NCBI RefSeq assembly: GCF_900104385.1
Contig: NZ_FNJA01000012.1
Span: 1-64,000, forward strand
Reading direction: 5' to 3'
Origin: Rhodoferax sp. OV413
GTDB lineage: Bacteria > Pseudomonadota > Gammaproteobacteria > Burkholderiales > Burkholderiaceae_C
DNA: 64,000 bases
Below, one piece after another: positions 26,314-33,831 of the stretch (position 1 is the stretch's first letter; every line of letters begins with the position of its first letter). The translations under genes were made by a program, and so were the position numbers. The notes beneath the pieces are model-generated. The model was not told the origin of the DNA. It made no database searches and was given only the letters and a program-made list of their open reading frames with translations.

Positions 26314-27537
26314 ATGGCTGCAACGATCAACACGAATATCAATTCGCTCAATGCGCAGCGCAACCTGGCAACCTCGGCCAACTCGTTGGCGACGTCTATG
26401 CAACGCCTGTCCTCCGGCTTGCGGGTGAACAGCGCCAAGGACGATGCCGCCGGTTTGGCCATTTCGGAGCGCATGACCACCCAGGTGCGCGGCCTGACTG
26501 TCGGCGCGCGCAATGCCAACGACGGTATTTCGCTGGCACAAACCGCTGAAGGCGCTTTGGGCAAGGTTGGCGACATGCTGCAACGTATGCGTGAACTGGC
26601 TGTCCAGGCCAGCAATGCCACCAATAGCAAGGCCGACCGTGCCGCGCTGCAGGCCGAAGTGACCCAGTTGACCGACGAAGTGGACCGGATTGCCAAGCAA
26701 ACCTCGTTCAACGGTAAAAAGATTCTCGACGGCTCGTTTGCCGGCGCAGTGTTCCAGGTGGGCGCCAACTCAGGCGACGTGGCATCGCTGGGCGCCTTGA
26801 CCAACTCGACCGCCAAGGGATTGGCCGACGTGGCCTACGCCTTCGACCAGACCGCCAGCAACGTGGACGCTTCCGGCGTCAGCACGCTGACCTCCCTCGC
26901 CAGCAACACTTTGACGATTTCGGTCACCGGCGACACCGCAGCCTTTGATCTGGGCGCGATTGCCGCCGCCAATTCCGGCGAAGAACGCATGGGCCAGGTC
27001 ATCGAAGCGATCAACCGCAAATCGGCTGACACCGGCGTCACCGCCTTCCTGTCGCAAAACGACGACCAGACCTACCGCATCGATCTGATGTCCAGCGAGC
27101 TGGATTCGGCGGGCGATGCCAAGGTCGTGACGCTGGCTGGTTTCACCACCGCCACCACCGGTCTGGCCGGCGGCGTGCTGGCTTCCAACATCAATTCCAC
27201 CGACACCACCACAGACGCCTTGGGTATCGACACCTTGACGGTGGACACGCAGCGCAACTCCTGGGTGGCGCTGAAGAAGATCGACAAAGCCATCGACCAG
27301 GTGAACTCGGCCCGCGCCGGCCTGGGTGCTTTGCAAAGCCGCTTTGAAAGCGCGGTCAGCAACATCAGCATCCAGATCGAAAACCTGGCTGCTGCCAAGG
27401 GCCGGATCGTGGACGCTGACTTCGCCCAGGAAACCGCCAATCTGTCGCGCACCCAGATCCTGCAACAGGCCGGTACCGCCATGGTGGCCCAGGCCAACAA
27501 GCTGCCACAAAGCGTGCTGACCCTGCTGCAACAATAA
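26314..27537 (+). CDS. fliC: flagellin 2 (FliC paralogue)
   Basis: Filament protein of 407 residues with the same domain plan as flagellin 1. N-terminal D0/D1 is INTNINSLNAQRNLATSANS and the C-terminal part is GRIVDADFAQETANLSRTQ, ending LPQSVLTLLQQ. Long central stretches are identical to flagellin 1, for example the region around FLSQNDDQTYRIDLMSSEL. AAGGAG precedes the ATG. It is read divergently from flagellin 1 and ends at a strong terminator. The two genes form a ~1.2-kb inverted repeat. Confidence 0.97.
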   Translation: MAATINTNINSLNAQRNLATSANSLATSMQRLSSGLRVNSAKDDAAGLAISERMTTQVRGLTVGARNANDGISLAQTAEGALGKVGDMLQRMRELAVQASNATNSKADRAALQAEVTQLTDEVDRIAKQTSFNGKKILDGSFAGAVFQVGANSGDVASLGALTNSTAKGLADVAYAFDQTASNVDASGVSTLTSLASNTLTISVTGDTAAFDLGAIAAANSGEERMGQVIEAINRKSADTGVTAFLSQNDDQTYRIDLMSSELDSAGDAKVVTLAGFTTATTGLAGGVLASNINSTDTTTDALGIDTLTVDTQRNSWVALKKIDKAIDQVNSARAGLGALQSRFESAVSNISIQIENLAAAKGRIVDADFAQETANLSRTQILQQAGTAMVAQANKLPQSVLTLLQQ

Positions 27538-27557
27538 TCAGGCACCCGCGCCCCCAA

Positions 27558-27587
27558 CAAAAAAGACCCCTCGGGGTCTTTTTTTGT
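27558..27587 (+). terminator. terminator after flagellin 2
   Basis: AAAAAGACCCC and GGGGTCTTTTTTT form a hairpin directly followed by seven T residues, 20 nt after the flagellin 2 stop. It is a classical intrinsic terminator, and the A-run on the other side could also serve transcripts coming from the opposite direction. Confidence 0.92.
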
Positions 27588-27607
27588 TTGGGGCTCAGTT
27601 TTTAGAC

Positions 27608-27664
27608 AAAATAGGGCTCCAGCGCTTATTTAGATTGCACCAGCAGCTATGGATAACATAGCAA
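27608..27664 (+). repeat. 57-bp interspersed element, copy B
   Basis: A gapless match to the elements at 2558-2614 (minus), 31935-31991 and 62848-62904. It contains AAAATAGGGCTCCAGCGCTT at its left end and CAGCTATG and ATAGCAA at its right. It lies between the flagellin 2 terminator and the 3' end of the CmcI-like gene. Confidence 0.75.
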
Positions 27665-27691
27665 CTGGCGCTTTTGCATACAAACGCTTGC

Positions 27692-28471
27692 CTAGCCCAC
27701 GCGCTTCAGGAAGCCTTCGGGCGCCACCGTCACCATCAACCGCGCCTCGGCGGTCGGGTCCACCGCAAACTCCGGGTGGCTCTTCAGCCACTGGCGGGTG
27801 GCGGTCTTGGGGTTGTTGCCGATGTCCCAGGGGCGGTCGGCAAAGAATTTGGGCGGCATGTCTTCCACAAAGGTGTCGAACACCACGCAGTAGCTGCCCG
27901 GGGTGACCAGCGGCGCATAAGCATCCAGCTCGCCCAGAACATGGTCGTGGGTGTGCATGGAGTCCAGAAACACCATCACTTTTTTATAGCCCTGCGCCGC
28001 TTCCCGTACCTGGGCCACCACATCGGGCGCGATCGACGAGCCTTGCACCATCTGGATACGGCTGGCCATGGGGTGGGCTTCGATGGCCGCACGGTTGTGC
28101 TCGCGGATGTCGATGTCGATGCCAATCACCTTGCGCGCCGAAACCCGCGGATCGATGCTGCTGCCGCTTTCAATCGCATCGCACATATCGAGCATGGCCA
28201 GCATGGACGCGCTGAGTATCAGCGAGCCACCGTGGGCAATGCCGGTTTCGATGATCAGATCGGGCCGCACCGTCCACACCAGCTCCTGCATGGCCACCAT
28301 GTCCTGCGGATACTGGATGATGGGCCGACCCAGCCAGTCAAAGTTGTATACATACTTTTTATCCATCGACGTTTGCAGCCATTGGCGCGACAGGTCTTTG
28401 AACGCGGCGTCTTGCGCGTAGGCGCTGAGCCGCTCTTGGCGCTCGGCAGCGAATTGCTGTTCTGGGGTCAT
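27692..28471 (-). CDS. CmcI-like (cephalosporin hydroxylase family) SAM-dependent enzyme
   Basis: A 259-residue protein of the CmcI/rhamnosyl O-methyltransferase family. Motifs include LIIETGIAHGGSLILSASML (SAM-binding loop), VIGIDIDIREHN, VFLDSMHTHDHVLGELDAY and SYCVVFDTFVED. Despite the family name, its members in sugar clusters are probably methyltransferases acting on glycans. It is the last gene of the glycosylation island and probably decorates the flagellin sugar; the substrate cannot be read from sequence. I chose the ATG at 28471; an ATG at 28489 overlapping the upstream stop codon as ATGA is an equally possible start. Confidence 0.8.
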   Translation of the reverse strand: MTPEQQFAAERQERLSAYAQDAAFKDLSRQWLQTSMDKKYVYNFDWLGRPIIQYPQDMVAMQELVWTVRPDLIIETGIAHGGSLILSASMLAMLDMCDAIESGSSIDPRVSARKVIGIDIDIREHNRAAIEAHPMASRIQMVQGSSIAPDVVAQVREAAQGYKKVMVFLDSMHTHDHVLGELDAYAPLVTPGSYCVVFDTFVEDMPPKFFADRPWDIGNNPKTATRQWLKSHPEFAVDPTAEARLMVTVAPEGFLKRVG

Positions 28472-28485
28472 GTTTGCTCCTAATA

Positions 28486-29244
28486 TCAACGCTTAATAAC
28501 CAGGCCTTGGCCTGTGGGGAGCTCCAGCACGTGGTAGCCCCGGGCCGCAAACCAGGAATCTTCGGCCAGCTTTTGGCCGCGGTAGGCAATCCAGCCGTAG
28601 TCGTCCAGCACCAGCAAGGCGCCGGGCACCATGCGTTCGAACAAGACCTCCAGCGCGCTGACCTCGGCCGGAGCATTGTTCATGTCCAGATGCATGAAGG
28701 CAATTTTCTCCGGTGCAACCTGTTCCAGCACATCGGGAATTTTGCCTTGCGTCACCACCACGTTGGGCATGTCGGCAAAGCGGTCGACCACCGACTTGGC
28801 CAGCTGTTTGCTGTGCTCGGGCATGGCATGGTGGGGCATGGTGGGGTCGTGGTCGAACAAGTCATACAAAAAGTAGCGCTTGCCCACCTTGGCGAAGTCG
28901 ACCGTCTCGCAGACGATGCGCACGCTCGTGCCTTTGTAACAGCCACCTTCCACAAAATCGCCCTCCAGCCGCAGGCCGTTGCGCACGCCCCACAGCAGCA
29001 CGGAAGTCCGCCAGATGATCGCCCGCTCGACCTCGGTGGTCACGTTTTTCTCGACCGCTGCCATGAAAGGCGCGTCTTCCAGAAAGCTCAGGTTGCGGTT
29101 GTAGGTAAAAAGATTGTCGCCCGCATAAATGCCAACCTGCGCCTTGACGGCATTGATGCAGTGCTGCACGCCCTTGGTGAAGTCATCCGGGTCGGTGGTC
29201 CCCCAGAACATGGTGCTCAGGTGGTTGTTTGTCAGATTCGCCAT
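28486..29244 (-). CDS. TylF/MycF-family O-methyltransferase
   Basis: A 252-residue class I SAM methyltransferase of the macrocin O-methyltransferase type. Features include GDFVEGGCYKGTSVRIV (SAM loop), KRYFLYDLFDHDP, the metal-site segment IAFMHLDMN and LLVLDDYGW. Family members O-methylate deoxyhexoses in antibiotics and surface glycans. Its stop overlaps a possible ATG of the CmcI-like gene, and it follows the reductase gene by 6 nt. A role in methylating the flagellin sugar is inferred from context. Confidence 0.82.
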   Translation of the reverse strand: MANLTNNHLSTMFWGTTDPDDFTKGVQHCINAVKAQVGIYAGDNLFTYNRNLSFLEDAPFMAAVEKNVTTEVERAIIWRTSVLLWGVRNGLRLEGDFVEGGCYKGTSVRIVCETVDFAKVGKRYFLYDLFDHDPTMPHHAMPEHSKQLAKSVVDRFADMPNVVVTQGKIPDVLEQVAPEKIAFMHLDMNNAPAEVSALEVLFERMVPGALLVLDDYGWIAYRGQKLAEDSWFAARGYHVLELPTGQGLVIKR

Positions 29245-29250
29245 AGTGGG

Positions 29251-30147
29251 TCAGGTCCTCGTTAAAGATGGGTGCTCAACCAGGGCGGCCAGGCCCTGCT
29301 CCAGCGTAAAGGCAGGTCGCCAGCCGGTGGCCAGCAAGCGGGTGTTCTCGCCGACCAGCATCGGCGGGTCGCCAGGGCGGGCGGTCGCCAGGGCCAGCAC
29401 CGGGGCCGGGTCGGCGTTACATAAACCGGCCAGGGTCTGCACCACGTCGCCAATCAGCGCCGGCTGGCCCGAGCAGATATTGAAGTTGCCTTTGCAACCC
29501 TGCACCAGCAGGGTCACCAGCGCATTCGCCGCATCCGGCACGTACAGCATGCCGCGGTAAGCCGCCAGATTCACGCCGAACGGCGCCGCCTGACCGCGGA
29601 ACACCCGCAGCAGCGAGGGCAGCATGCGCTGGCTGGCCTCGCCCGGGCCGAACGGAAAGAAGATATGGCCCCAGGCCAGCGACACACCACGGGCTGCACA
29701 CAGCGCCGCGGCCATGCGGCGGGTCGCATCCTTGGCCACACCGTACAAGGTGGCGGGCGCATAGGGCGTGGCGTCTTCGCGCAGATAACCGGCTGCCCAG
29801 TCGTATTCGGCACAGGTGCCGGCGATGGCCGCATGCCGGCCACCGGCGTCGCAAAAGGCCTGCAGCAGGCGCAGGGTCGCATCGACCCAACGGAAGTTCA
29901 GCGGCGACGCCCAGTACACGCCGTATTCGGTGGTCCAGGCCAGGTGCATTAGGTGGGTGGCGCCGGCCTGCTGTACCGCCGCAGCCAGATTCGTGCCGTC
30001 GAGCAGGTCGCAGTGCACCAGCGGCACATCTTCAAAACCGGCCGGCAGGCTGCGCCCCAGCACCACCACCTCGCAGCCCTGCGCGCGCAGGCTGGCCAGC
30101 ACGTAGCGGCCCAGGTAGCCGCTGGCGCCGGTGAGCAGTACCTTCAC
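29251..30147 (-). CDS. NAD(P)-dependent nucleotide-sugar epimerase/reductase
   Basis: A 298-residue extended short-chain dehydrogenase/reductase. The Rossmann motif LLTGASGYLGRYV is at the N-terminus and the YxxxK catalytic pair appears as LYGVAKD (~145). I set a GTG start at 30147, which overlaps the stop of the upstream C-methyltransferase gene as GTGA. The frame stays open to 30243, but that extension would lie inside the neighbouring gene. In this gene set it probably reduces the 4-keto group of the CDP-6-deoxy-4-ketohexose at the end of the pathway. Confidence 0.82.
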   Translation of the reverse strand: MKVLLTGASGYLGRYVLASLRAQGCEVVVLGRSLPAGFEDVPLVHCDLLDGTNLAAAVQQAGATHLMHLAWTTEYGVYWASPLNFRWVDATLRLLQAFCDAGGRHAAIAGTCAEYDWAAGYLREDATPYAPATLYGVAKDATRRMAAALCAARGVSLAWGHIFFPFGPGEASQRMLPSLLRVFRGQAAPFGVNLAAYRGMLYVPDAANALVTLLVQGCKGNFNICSGQPALIGDVVQTLAGLCNADPAPVLALATARPGDPPMLVGENTRLLATGWRPAFTLEQGLAALVEHPSLTRT

Positions 30148-31373
30148 GGCCACACGACCAGTCCCGGCACCGCGGTGATGAAACGGCCACCCCAGTCGCG
30201 GATATAGGCCAGCTGTTCCATCACCTCGGCCTGCAGGTTCCACGGCAGTATCAGCACATAGTGCGGCTGCTGGGCGCGCAACTGGGCTTCATCGACGATG
30301 GGGATGCGGCTGCCAGGCAGGTACTTGCCCTGCTTGGCAGGGTTTTTGTCCACCACATAGGGCAGCAGGTGCGGGCGCACGCCGGCAAAGTTCAGCAAGG
30401 TATTGCCCTTGGCTGCGGCTCCGTAGGCCGCAATGCTGTGGCCGGCATGTGCGGCACTTACCAAAAATGAGAGCAGCTCGCGCGCTATCCGCCTGCTCTG
30501 GGCACCGAATTGGCTATAAAAATCGGGGGTCCGCATGCCCACGGCCTCCTCGGCCTGCAGCACCTGCTGCACTGTCGGGCTCAATGGCTGGGTGCCGGTA
30601 TCGGCACGCTGGGCGTAAACGCGCAGGCTGCCGCCGTGGGTGGGCAGCTCTTGCACATCGAACACCTGCAGGCCGTTGGCCGCAAAAATGCGCTGCACGG
30701 CGGTGAGCGACAAATAGGAATAGTGCTCGTGGTAGGCAGTGTCGAACTGGCACTGCCGCACCATTTGCTGCAGGTGCGGGAACTCGAAGGTCGCCACGCC
30801 CTGGGGCTTGAGCAGTACGGCAAAGCCGGCGACGAAGTCGTTGATGTCCGGCACATGGGCCAACACATTGTTGGCCGCGGTCAGATCCGCCTGCTGGCCT
30901 TTTGCCGCCAGCTCCTGCGCCAGTTCCACGCCGAAGAAGCGCTCCACCACAGCAATGCGCTTGGCCTTGGCCGCGGCCGCGGTGCTGGCGGTCGGCTCAA
31001 TGCCATAGCAGGGCACGCCAGCGGCCTGCACGTACTGCAGCAGGTAGCCGTCGTTCGACGCCACCTCGACCACCATGCTCTGCGCGCCGAGCGCAAAGCG
31101 CTGCTGCATCGCATCCACATAGCTTTTGGCATGGGCCAGCCAGGAGCTGGAGAAGCTGCTGAAGTAAGCGTAGTCGTCGTTGAACAGCGCGTCGCGGCCC
31201 GCATGGTCTTCGGTCTGCACCAGCCAGCAGTTCTCGCAGACCAGCAGGCGCAGCGGATACCAGAGCTCAGGTGCGTTCAGCGTGGTCTCGGTCAAATAGG
31301 CGTTGCTGGGCGGGGCGCTGCCCAGGTCCAGGAACGGCAGGCTCAGCGCACTGGCGCAGTGGCGGCATTTCAC
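30144..31373 (-). CDS. sugar C-methyltransferase (TcaB9/TylCIII type)
   Basis: A 409-residue three-domain enzyme. The N-terminal zinc-binding domain has C3-x2-C6 and the pair CENC (~50). The central SAM domain has VVEVASNDGYLLQ and NNVLAHVPD. The TAYHEHYSYLSL segment matches the His/Glu/Tyr catalytic region of NDP-sugar 3-C-methyltransferases. The C-terminal domain has IAAYGAAAKGNTLLN. Such enzymes methylate C3 of NDP-4-keto-6-deoxyhexoses. It overlaps both neighbours by 4 nt, tying it to the 3,5-epimerase-like and reductase genes. Confidence 0.88.
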   Translation of the reverse strand: MKCRHCASALSLPFLDLGSAPPSNAYLTETTLNAPELWYPLRLLVCENCWLVQTEDHAGRDALFNDDYAYFSSFSSSWLAHAKSYVDAMQQRFALGAQSMVVEVASNDGYLLQYVQAAGVPCYGIEPTASTAAAAKAKRIAVVERFFGVELAQELAAKGQQADLTAANNVLAHVPDINDFVAGFAVLLKPQGVATFEFPHLQQMVRQCQFDTAYHEHYSYLSLTAVQRIFAANGLQVFDVQELPTHGGSLRVYAQRADTGTQPLSPTVQQVLQAEEAVGMRTPDFYSQFGAQSRRIARELLSFLVSAAHAGHSIAAYGAAAKGNTLLNFAGVRPHLLPYVVDKNPAKQGKYLPGSRIPIVDEAQLRAQQPHYVLILPWNLQAEVMEQLAYIRDWGGRFITAVPGLVVWP

Positions 31374-31930
31374 AAATGCACTCCTTCAAAATCGTCGCTT
31401 ATCAAAGCATGTTGGGCGTCGCGCGGTGACAGGCCTTGCACCGGCAACGGCCAGGCGATGGCCAGGTGCGGGTCTTGCACATGCAAGGCGGCCTCGCTCT
31501 GTGCCGCATAAGGCTGGGAATGGCAGTAGAGCATTTCCACGTTATCGGTCAGCGCCTGGAAGCCGTGGGCAAAGCCGGGGGGAATCAGCAGTGCGCACTG
31601 GTTGTCGGCGGACAGGCGTTCGGCATGCCATTGCAGAAAGGTGGGCGAGCCGCGGCGCAGGTCCACTGCCACATCCCAGACTTCGCCCTGCAAGCAGTTC
31701 ACCAGCTTGGTCTCGGCATGCGGCGGGTGCTGGAAATGCATGCCGCGCACCGTGCCCCGTTGGGCGGTAAAGGTATGGTTGATCTGGGCAATGGGGCCGG
31801 TCCACCCCGCCAGGGCTAACTCTTCGGCGCAGAACAGGCGCGACAGAAAACCCCGCGCATCGCCCAGGCGCTGGCGCTGCACGCGCTGCAGCCCGGCCAG
31901 GGGGGTGGGTTGGATGTCAAACCGACTCAT
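31370..31930 (-). CDS. dTDP-4-dehydrorhamnose 3,5-epimerase-like cupin
   Basis: A 186-residue RmlC-type protein with the catalytic His in TVRGMHFQ, the GEVWDVAVDLRRGSPTF strand, the LLIPPGFAHGFQ motif and the YCHSQPY/IAWP C-terminal region. Since the neighbouring enzymes make CDP-4-keto-6-deoxyglucose, it probably epimerises or isomerises this CDP-sugar rather than a dTDP-sugar. It follows rfbG after a 66-nt gap that holds a repeat element. Confidence 0.85.
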   Translation of the reverse strand: MSRFDIQPTPLAGLQRVQRQRLGDARGFLSRLFCAEELALAGWTGPIAQINHTFTAQRGTVRGMHFQHPPHAETKLVNCLQGEVWDVAVDLRRGSPTFLQWHAERLSADNQCALLIPPGFAHGFQALTDNVEMLYCHSQPYAAQSEAALHVQDPHLAIAWPLPVQGLSPRDAQHALISDDFEGVHL

Positions 31931-31934
31931 AGGT

Positions 31935-31991
31935 CAAATAGGCCATTGGCGCAGTCATACATTGCACCAGCAGCTACAAATAAAATAGCAA
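31935..31991 (+). repeat. 57-bp interspersed element, copy C
   Basis: Aligned without gaps to copies A, B and D. It shares TTGCACCAGCAGCTA with copy B and the ATAGCAA end with B and D. It fills nearly all of the gap between the epimerase-like gene and rfbG, so it is probably transcribed within the island operon. Confidence 0.7.
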
Positions 31992-31996
31992 GCATA

Positions 31997-33067
31997 TTAC
32001 AGCAGGCCATAGGCGGCAATCTGCGCGCGGCTGACCGCCGCCATGTCTTTGCCCGCCAGCCAGGCGCGCTGCCAGGCCACGGTGTACTCCAGCGCCTGGT
32101 CCAGGCTCCAGCGCGGCTGCCAACCGAGTTCGGCGCGGGCGCGGGTGATGTCCAGCCGCAGCTGGCCGGCCTCGTGCGGATGCACGCCACCATCTGGAAT
32201 TTCAACCTGGGCGCCCTGCCCCCAGAGCGCGGCCAGGCGCTGCGCCACCTGGCCAACGGTGGCGTCACCCCGCGCATCGGGGCCAAAGTTCCAGGCGCTG
32301 GCGGCGTGGCAAGGCTGTTGAAGCAGCGCCTCGGCCAGGCGCAGATAGGCCGATAGCGGCTCCAGCACATGCTGCCAGGGACGCACCGCGCCGGGGTAGC
32401 GCAAGTGCACCGGCCGCTGGGCGGCAAAGGCCTGCAGGCAGTCGGGCACCAGGCGGTCTGCCGCCCAGTCGCCGCCGCCAATCACGTTGCCCGCGCGGGC
32501 GGTGGCGATCTGCGCTGCACCGGCCGCATGGAAAAAGCTGGCGCGGTAGCTGGCGGTGACGATTTCCGCCGCCCCCTTGCTGGCGCTGTACGGGTCGTGG
32601 CCGCCGAGCGCATCGCTTTCGCGGTAGGGGTAGACCCATTCACGGTTGTCGTACACCTTGTCGGTGGTCACCACCACCACGGCCCGCACACTGGGAACGG
32701 AACGCACAGCTTCGAGCAGATGCGCCGTGCCCATCACATTCGTGGCAAAAGTACCCAAGGGATCGGCATAGCTGGCGCGCACCAGCGGCTGGGCCGCCAG
32801 ATGGAACACCACCGTGGGCTGGGCGGCGGCCAGCGCGGCCTGCAAGGCCACCAGGTCGGCCAGATCGGCACGGGTGTCGCTGGCCAAGGTATCGGCCACG
32901 CCTGCCACCTCGAACAGACTGGGCTGGGTGTTGGGGTCCAGCGCATAGCCGTGCACCTGGGCACCCAGCGCCTGCAGGCACAGGCTGAGCCAGCCGCCCT
33001 TGAATCCGGTGTGGCCGGTGAGGAAAACGGGGGTATCGGTCCAAACGCCCATTACCAGCGCTTCCAA
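31997..33067 (-). CDS. rfbG: CDP-glucose 4,6-dehydratase
   Basis: A 356-residue extended short-chain dehydrogenase that converts CDP-glucose to CDP-4-keto-6-deoxyglucose. It has the N-terminal [18 protein letters not shown] (a GxxGxxG variant typical of RfbG) and [25 protein letters not shown], the catalytic YSASKGAAE and [13 protein letters not shown] follow. It overlaps rfbF by 16 nt, matching the usual rfbF-rfbG pairing. Confidence 0.95.
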   Translation of the reverse strand: MEALVMGVWTDTPVFLTGHTGFKGGWLSLCLQALGAQVHGYALDPNTQPSLFEVAGVADTLASDTRADLADLVALQAALAAAQPTVVFHLAAQPLVRASYADPLGTFATNVMGTAHLLEAVRSVPSVRAVVVVTTDKVYDNREWVYPYRESDALGGHDPYSASKGAAEIVTASYRASFFHAAGAAQIATARAGNVIGGGDWAADRLVPDCLQAFAAQRPVHLRYPGAVRPWQHVLEPLSAYLRLAEALLQQPCHAASAWNFGPDARGDATVGQVAQRLAALWGQGAQVEIPDGGVHPHEAGQLRLDITRARAELGWQPRWSLDQALEYTVAWQRAWLAGKDMAAVSRAQIAAYGLL

Positions 33068-33831
33068 GGGGCTTTGCCGGAGGACCAGAGTTCTTCCAGC
33101 AGGTTTTTCTCGCGCAGAGTGTCCATGGGTTGCCAGAAACCGGTGTGTTCATAGGCCATGAGCTGGCCCTCTGCGGCCAGCCCGGCCAATGGCTCGGCCT
33201 CCCAGCTGGTGGTGTCGCCGGCGATGCGGTCCAGCACCTGGGGGGAGAGCACGAAGAAGCCGCCGTTGATCAGGCCGCCACCCGCGTCACCACCGCGCGG
33301 CTTTTCGGTGAATCCCTGCACCACGTCGCCGTCCATGCGCAGCGCGCCATAGCGGCCCGGGGGCTGCACGGCGGTGACGGTGGCCAGCTTGCCGTGCTGG
33401 TGGTGGAAGGCGATGCTGGCGCTGATGTCCACGTCGGACACGCCATCGCCGTAGGTGAAGCAGAAAGCAGCCTCGTCTTTCAAATAGTCGGCCACGCGCT
33501 TCAGACGGCCGCCGGTCATGGAGTCGTCGCCGGTATCCACCAGGGTCACCTTCCAGGGCTCGGCATGCTTGTGGTGCACTTCCATGCGGTTGCTGGCCAT
33601 GTCGAAGGTCACGTCGGACATGTGCAGGAAGTAGTTGGCGAAGTATTCCTTGATGATGTAGCCCTTATAGCCGCAGCAGATCACGAAGTCGTTCACGCCG
33701 TGGGCCGAGTACATCTTCAGGATGTGCCAAAGAATGGGCTTGCCGCCGATCTCGATCATAGGCTTGGGGCGCAGATGCGTTTCCTCGGAAATCCGGGTGC
33801 CCAAGCCCCCGGCCAATATCACTGCTTTCAT
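33052..33831 (-). CDS. rfbF: glucose-1-phosphate cytidylyltransferase
   Basis: A 259-residue nucleotidyltransferase making CDP-glucose from CTP and glucose-1-phosphate. Motifs are [24 protein letters not shown] split around the nucleotide loop, [44 protein letters not shown] and the ending region [19 protein letters not shown]. The ATG at 33831 overlaps the stop of the giant glycosyltransferase gene as ATGA; the frame is open further but would lie within that gene. It is the first committed enzyme of the CDP-sugar pathway in this island. Confidence 0.96.
   Translation of the reverse strand: MKAVILAGGLGTRISEETHLRPKPMIEIGGKPILWHILKMYSAHGVNDFVICCGYKGYIIKEYFANYFLHMSDVTFDMASNRMEVHHKHAEPWKVTLVDTGDDSMTGGRLKRVADYLKDEAAFCFTYGDGVSDVDISASIAFHHQHGKLATVTAVQPPGRYGALRMDGDVVQGFTEKPRGGDAGGGLINGGFFVLSPQVLDRIAGDTTSWEAEPLAGLAAEGQLMAYEHTGFWQPMDTLREKNLLEELWSSGKAPWKRW

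Noticed and set aside
30465-30530. Possible fifth, intragenic copy of the 57-bp repeat inside the C-methyltransferase gene
   Set aside because: Only AAAAT and a few short blocks agree, and the encoded residues fit a normal part of the enzyme, so I could not separate it from chance.
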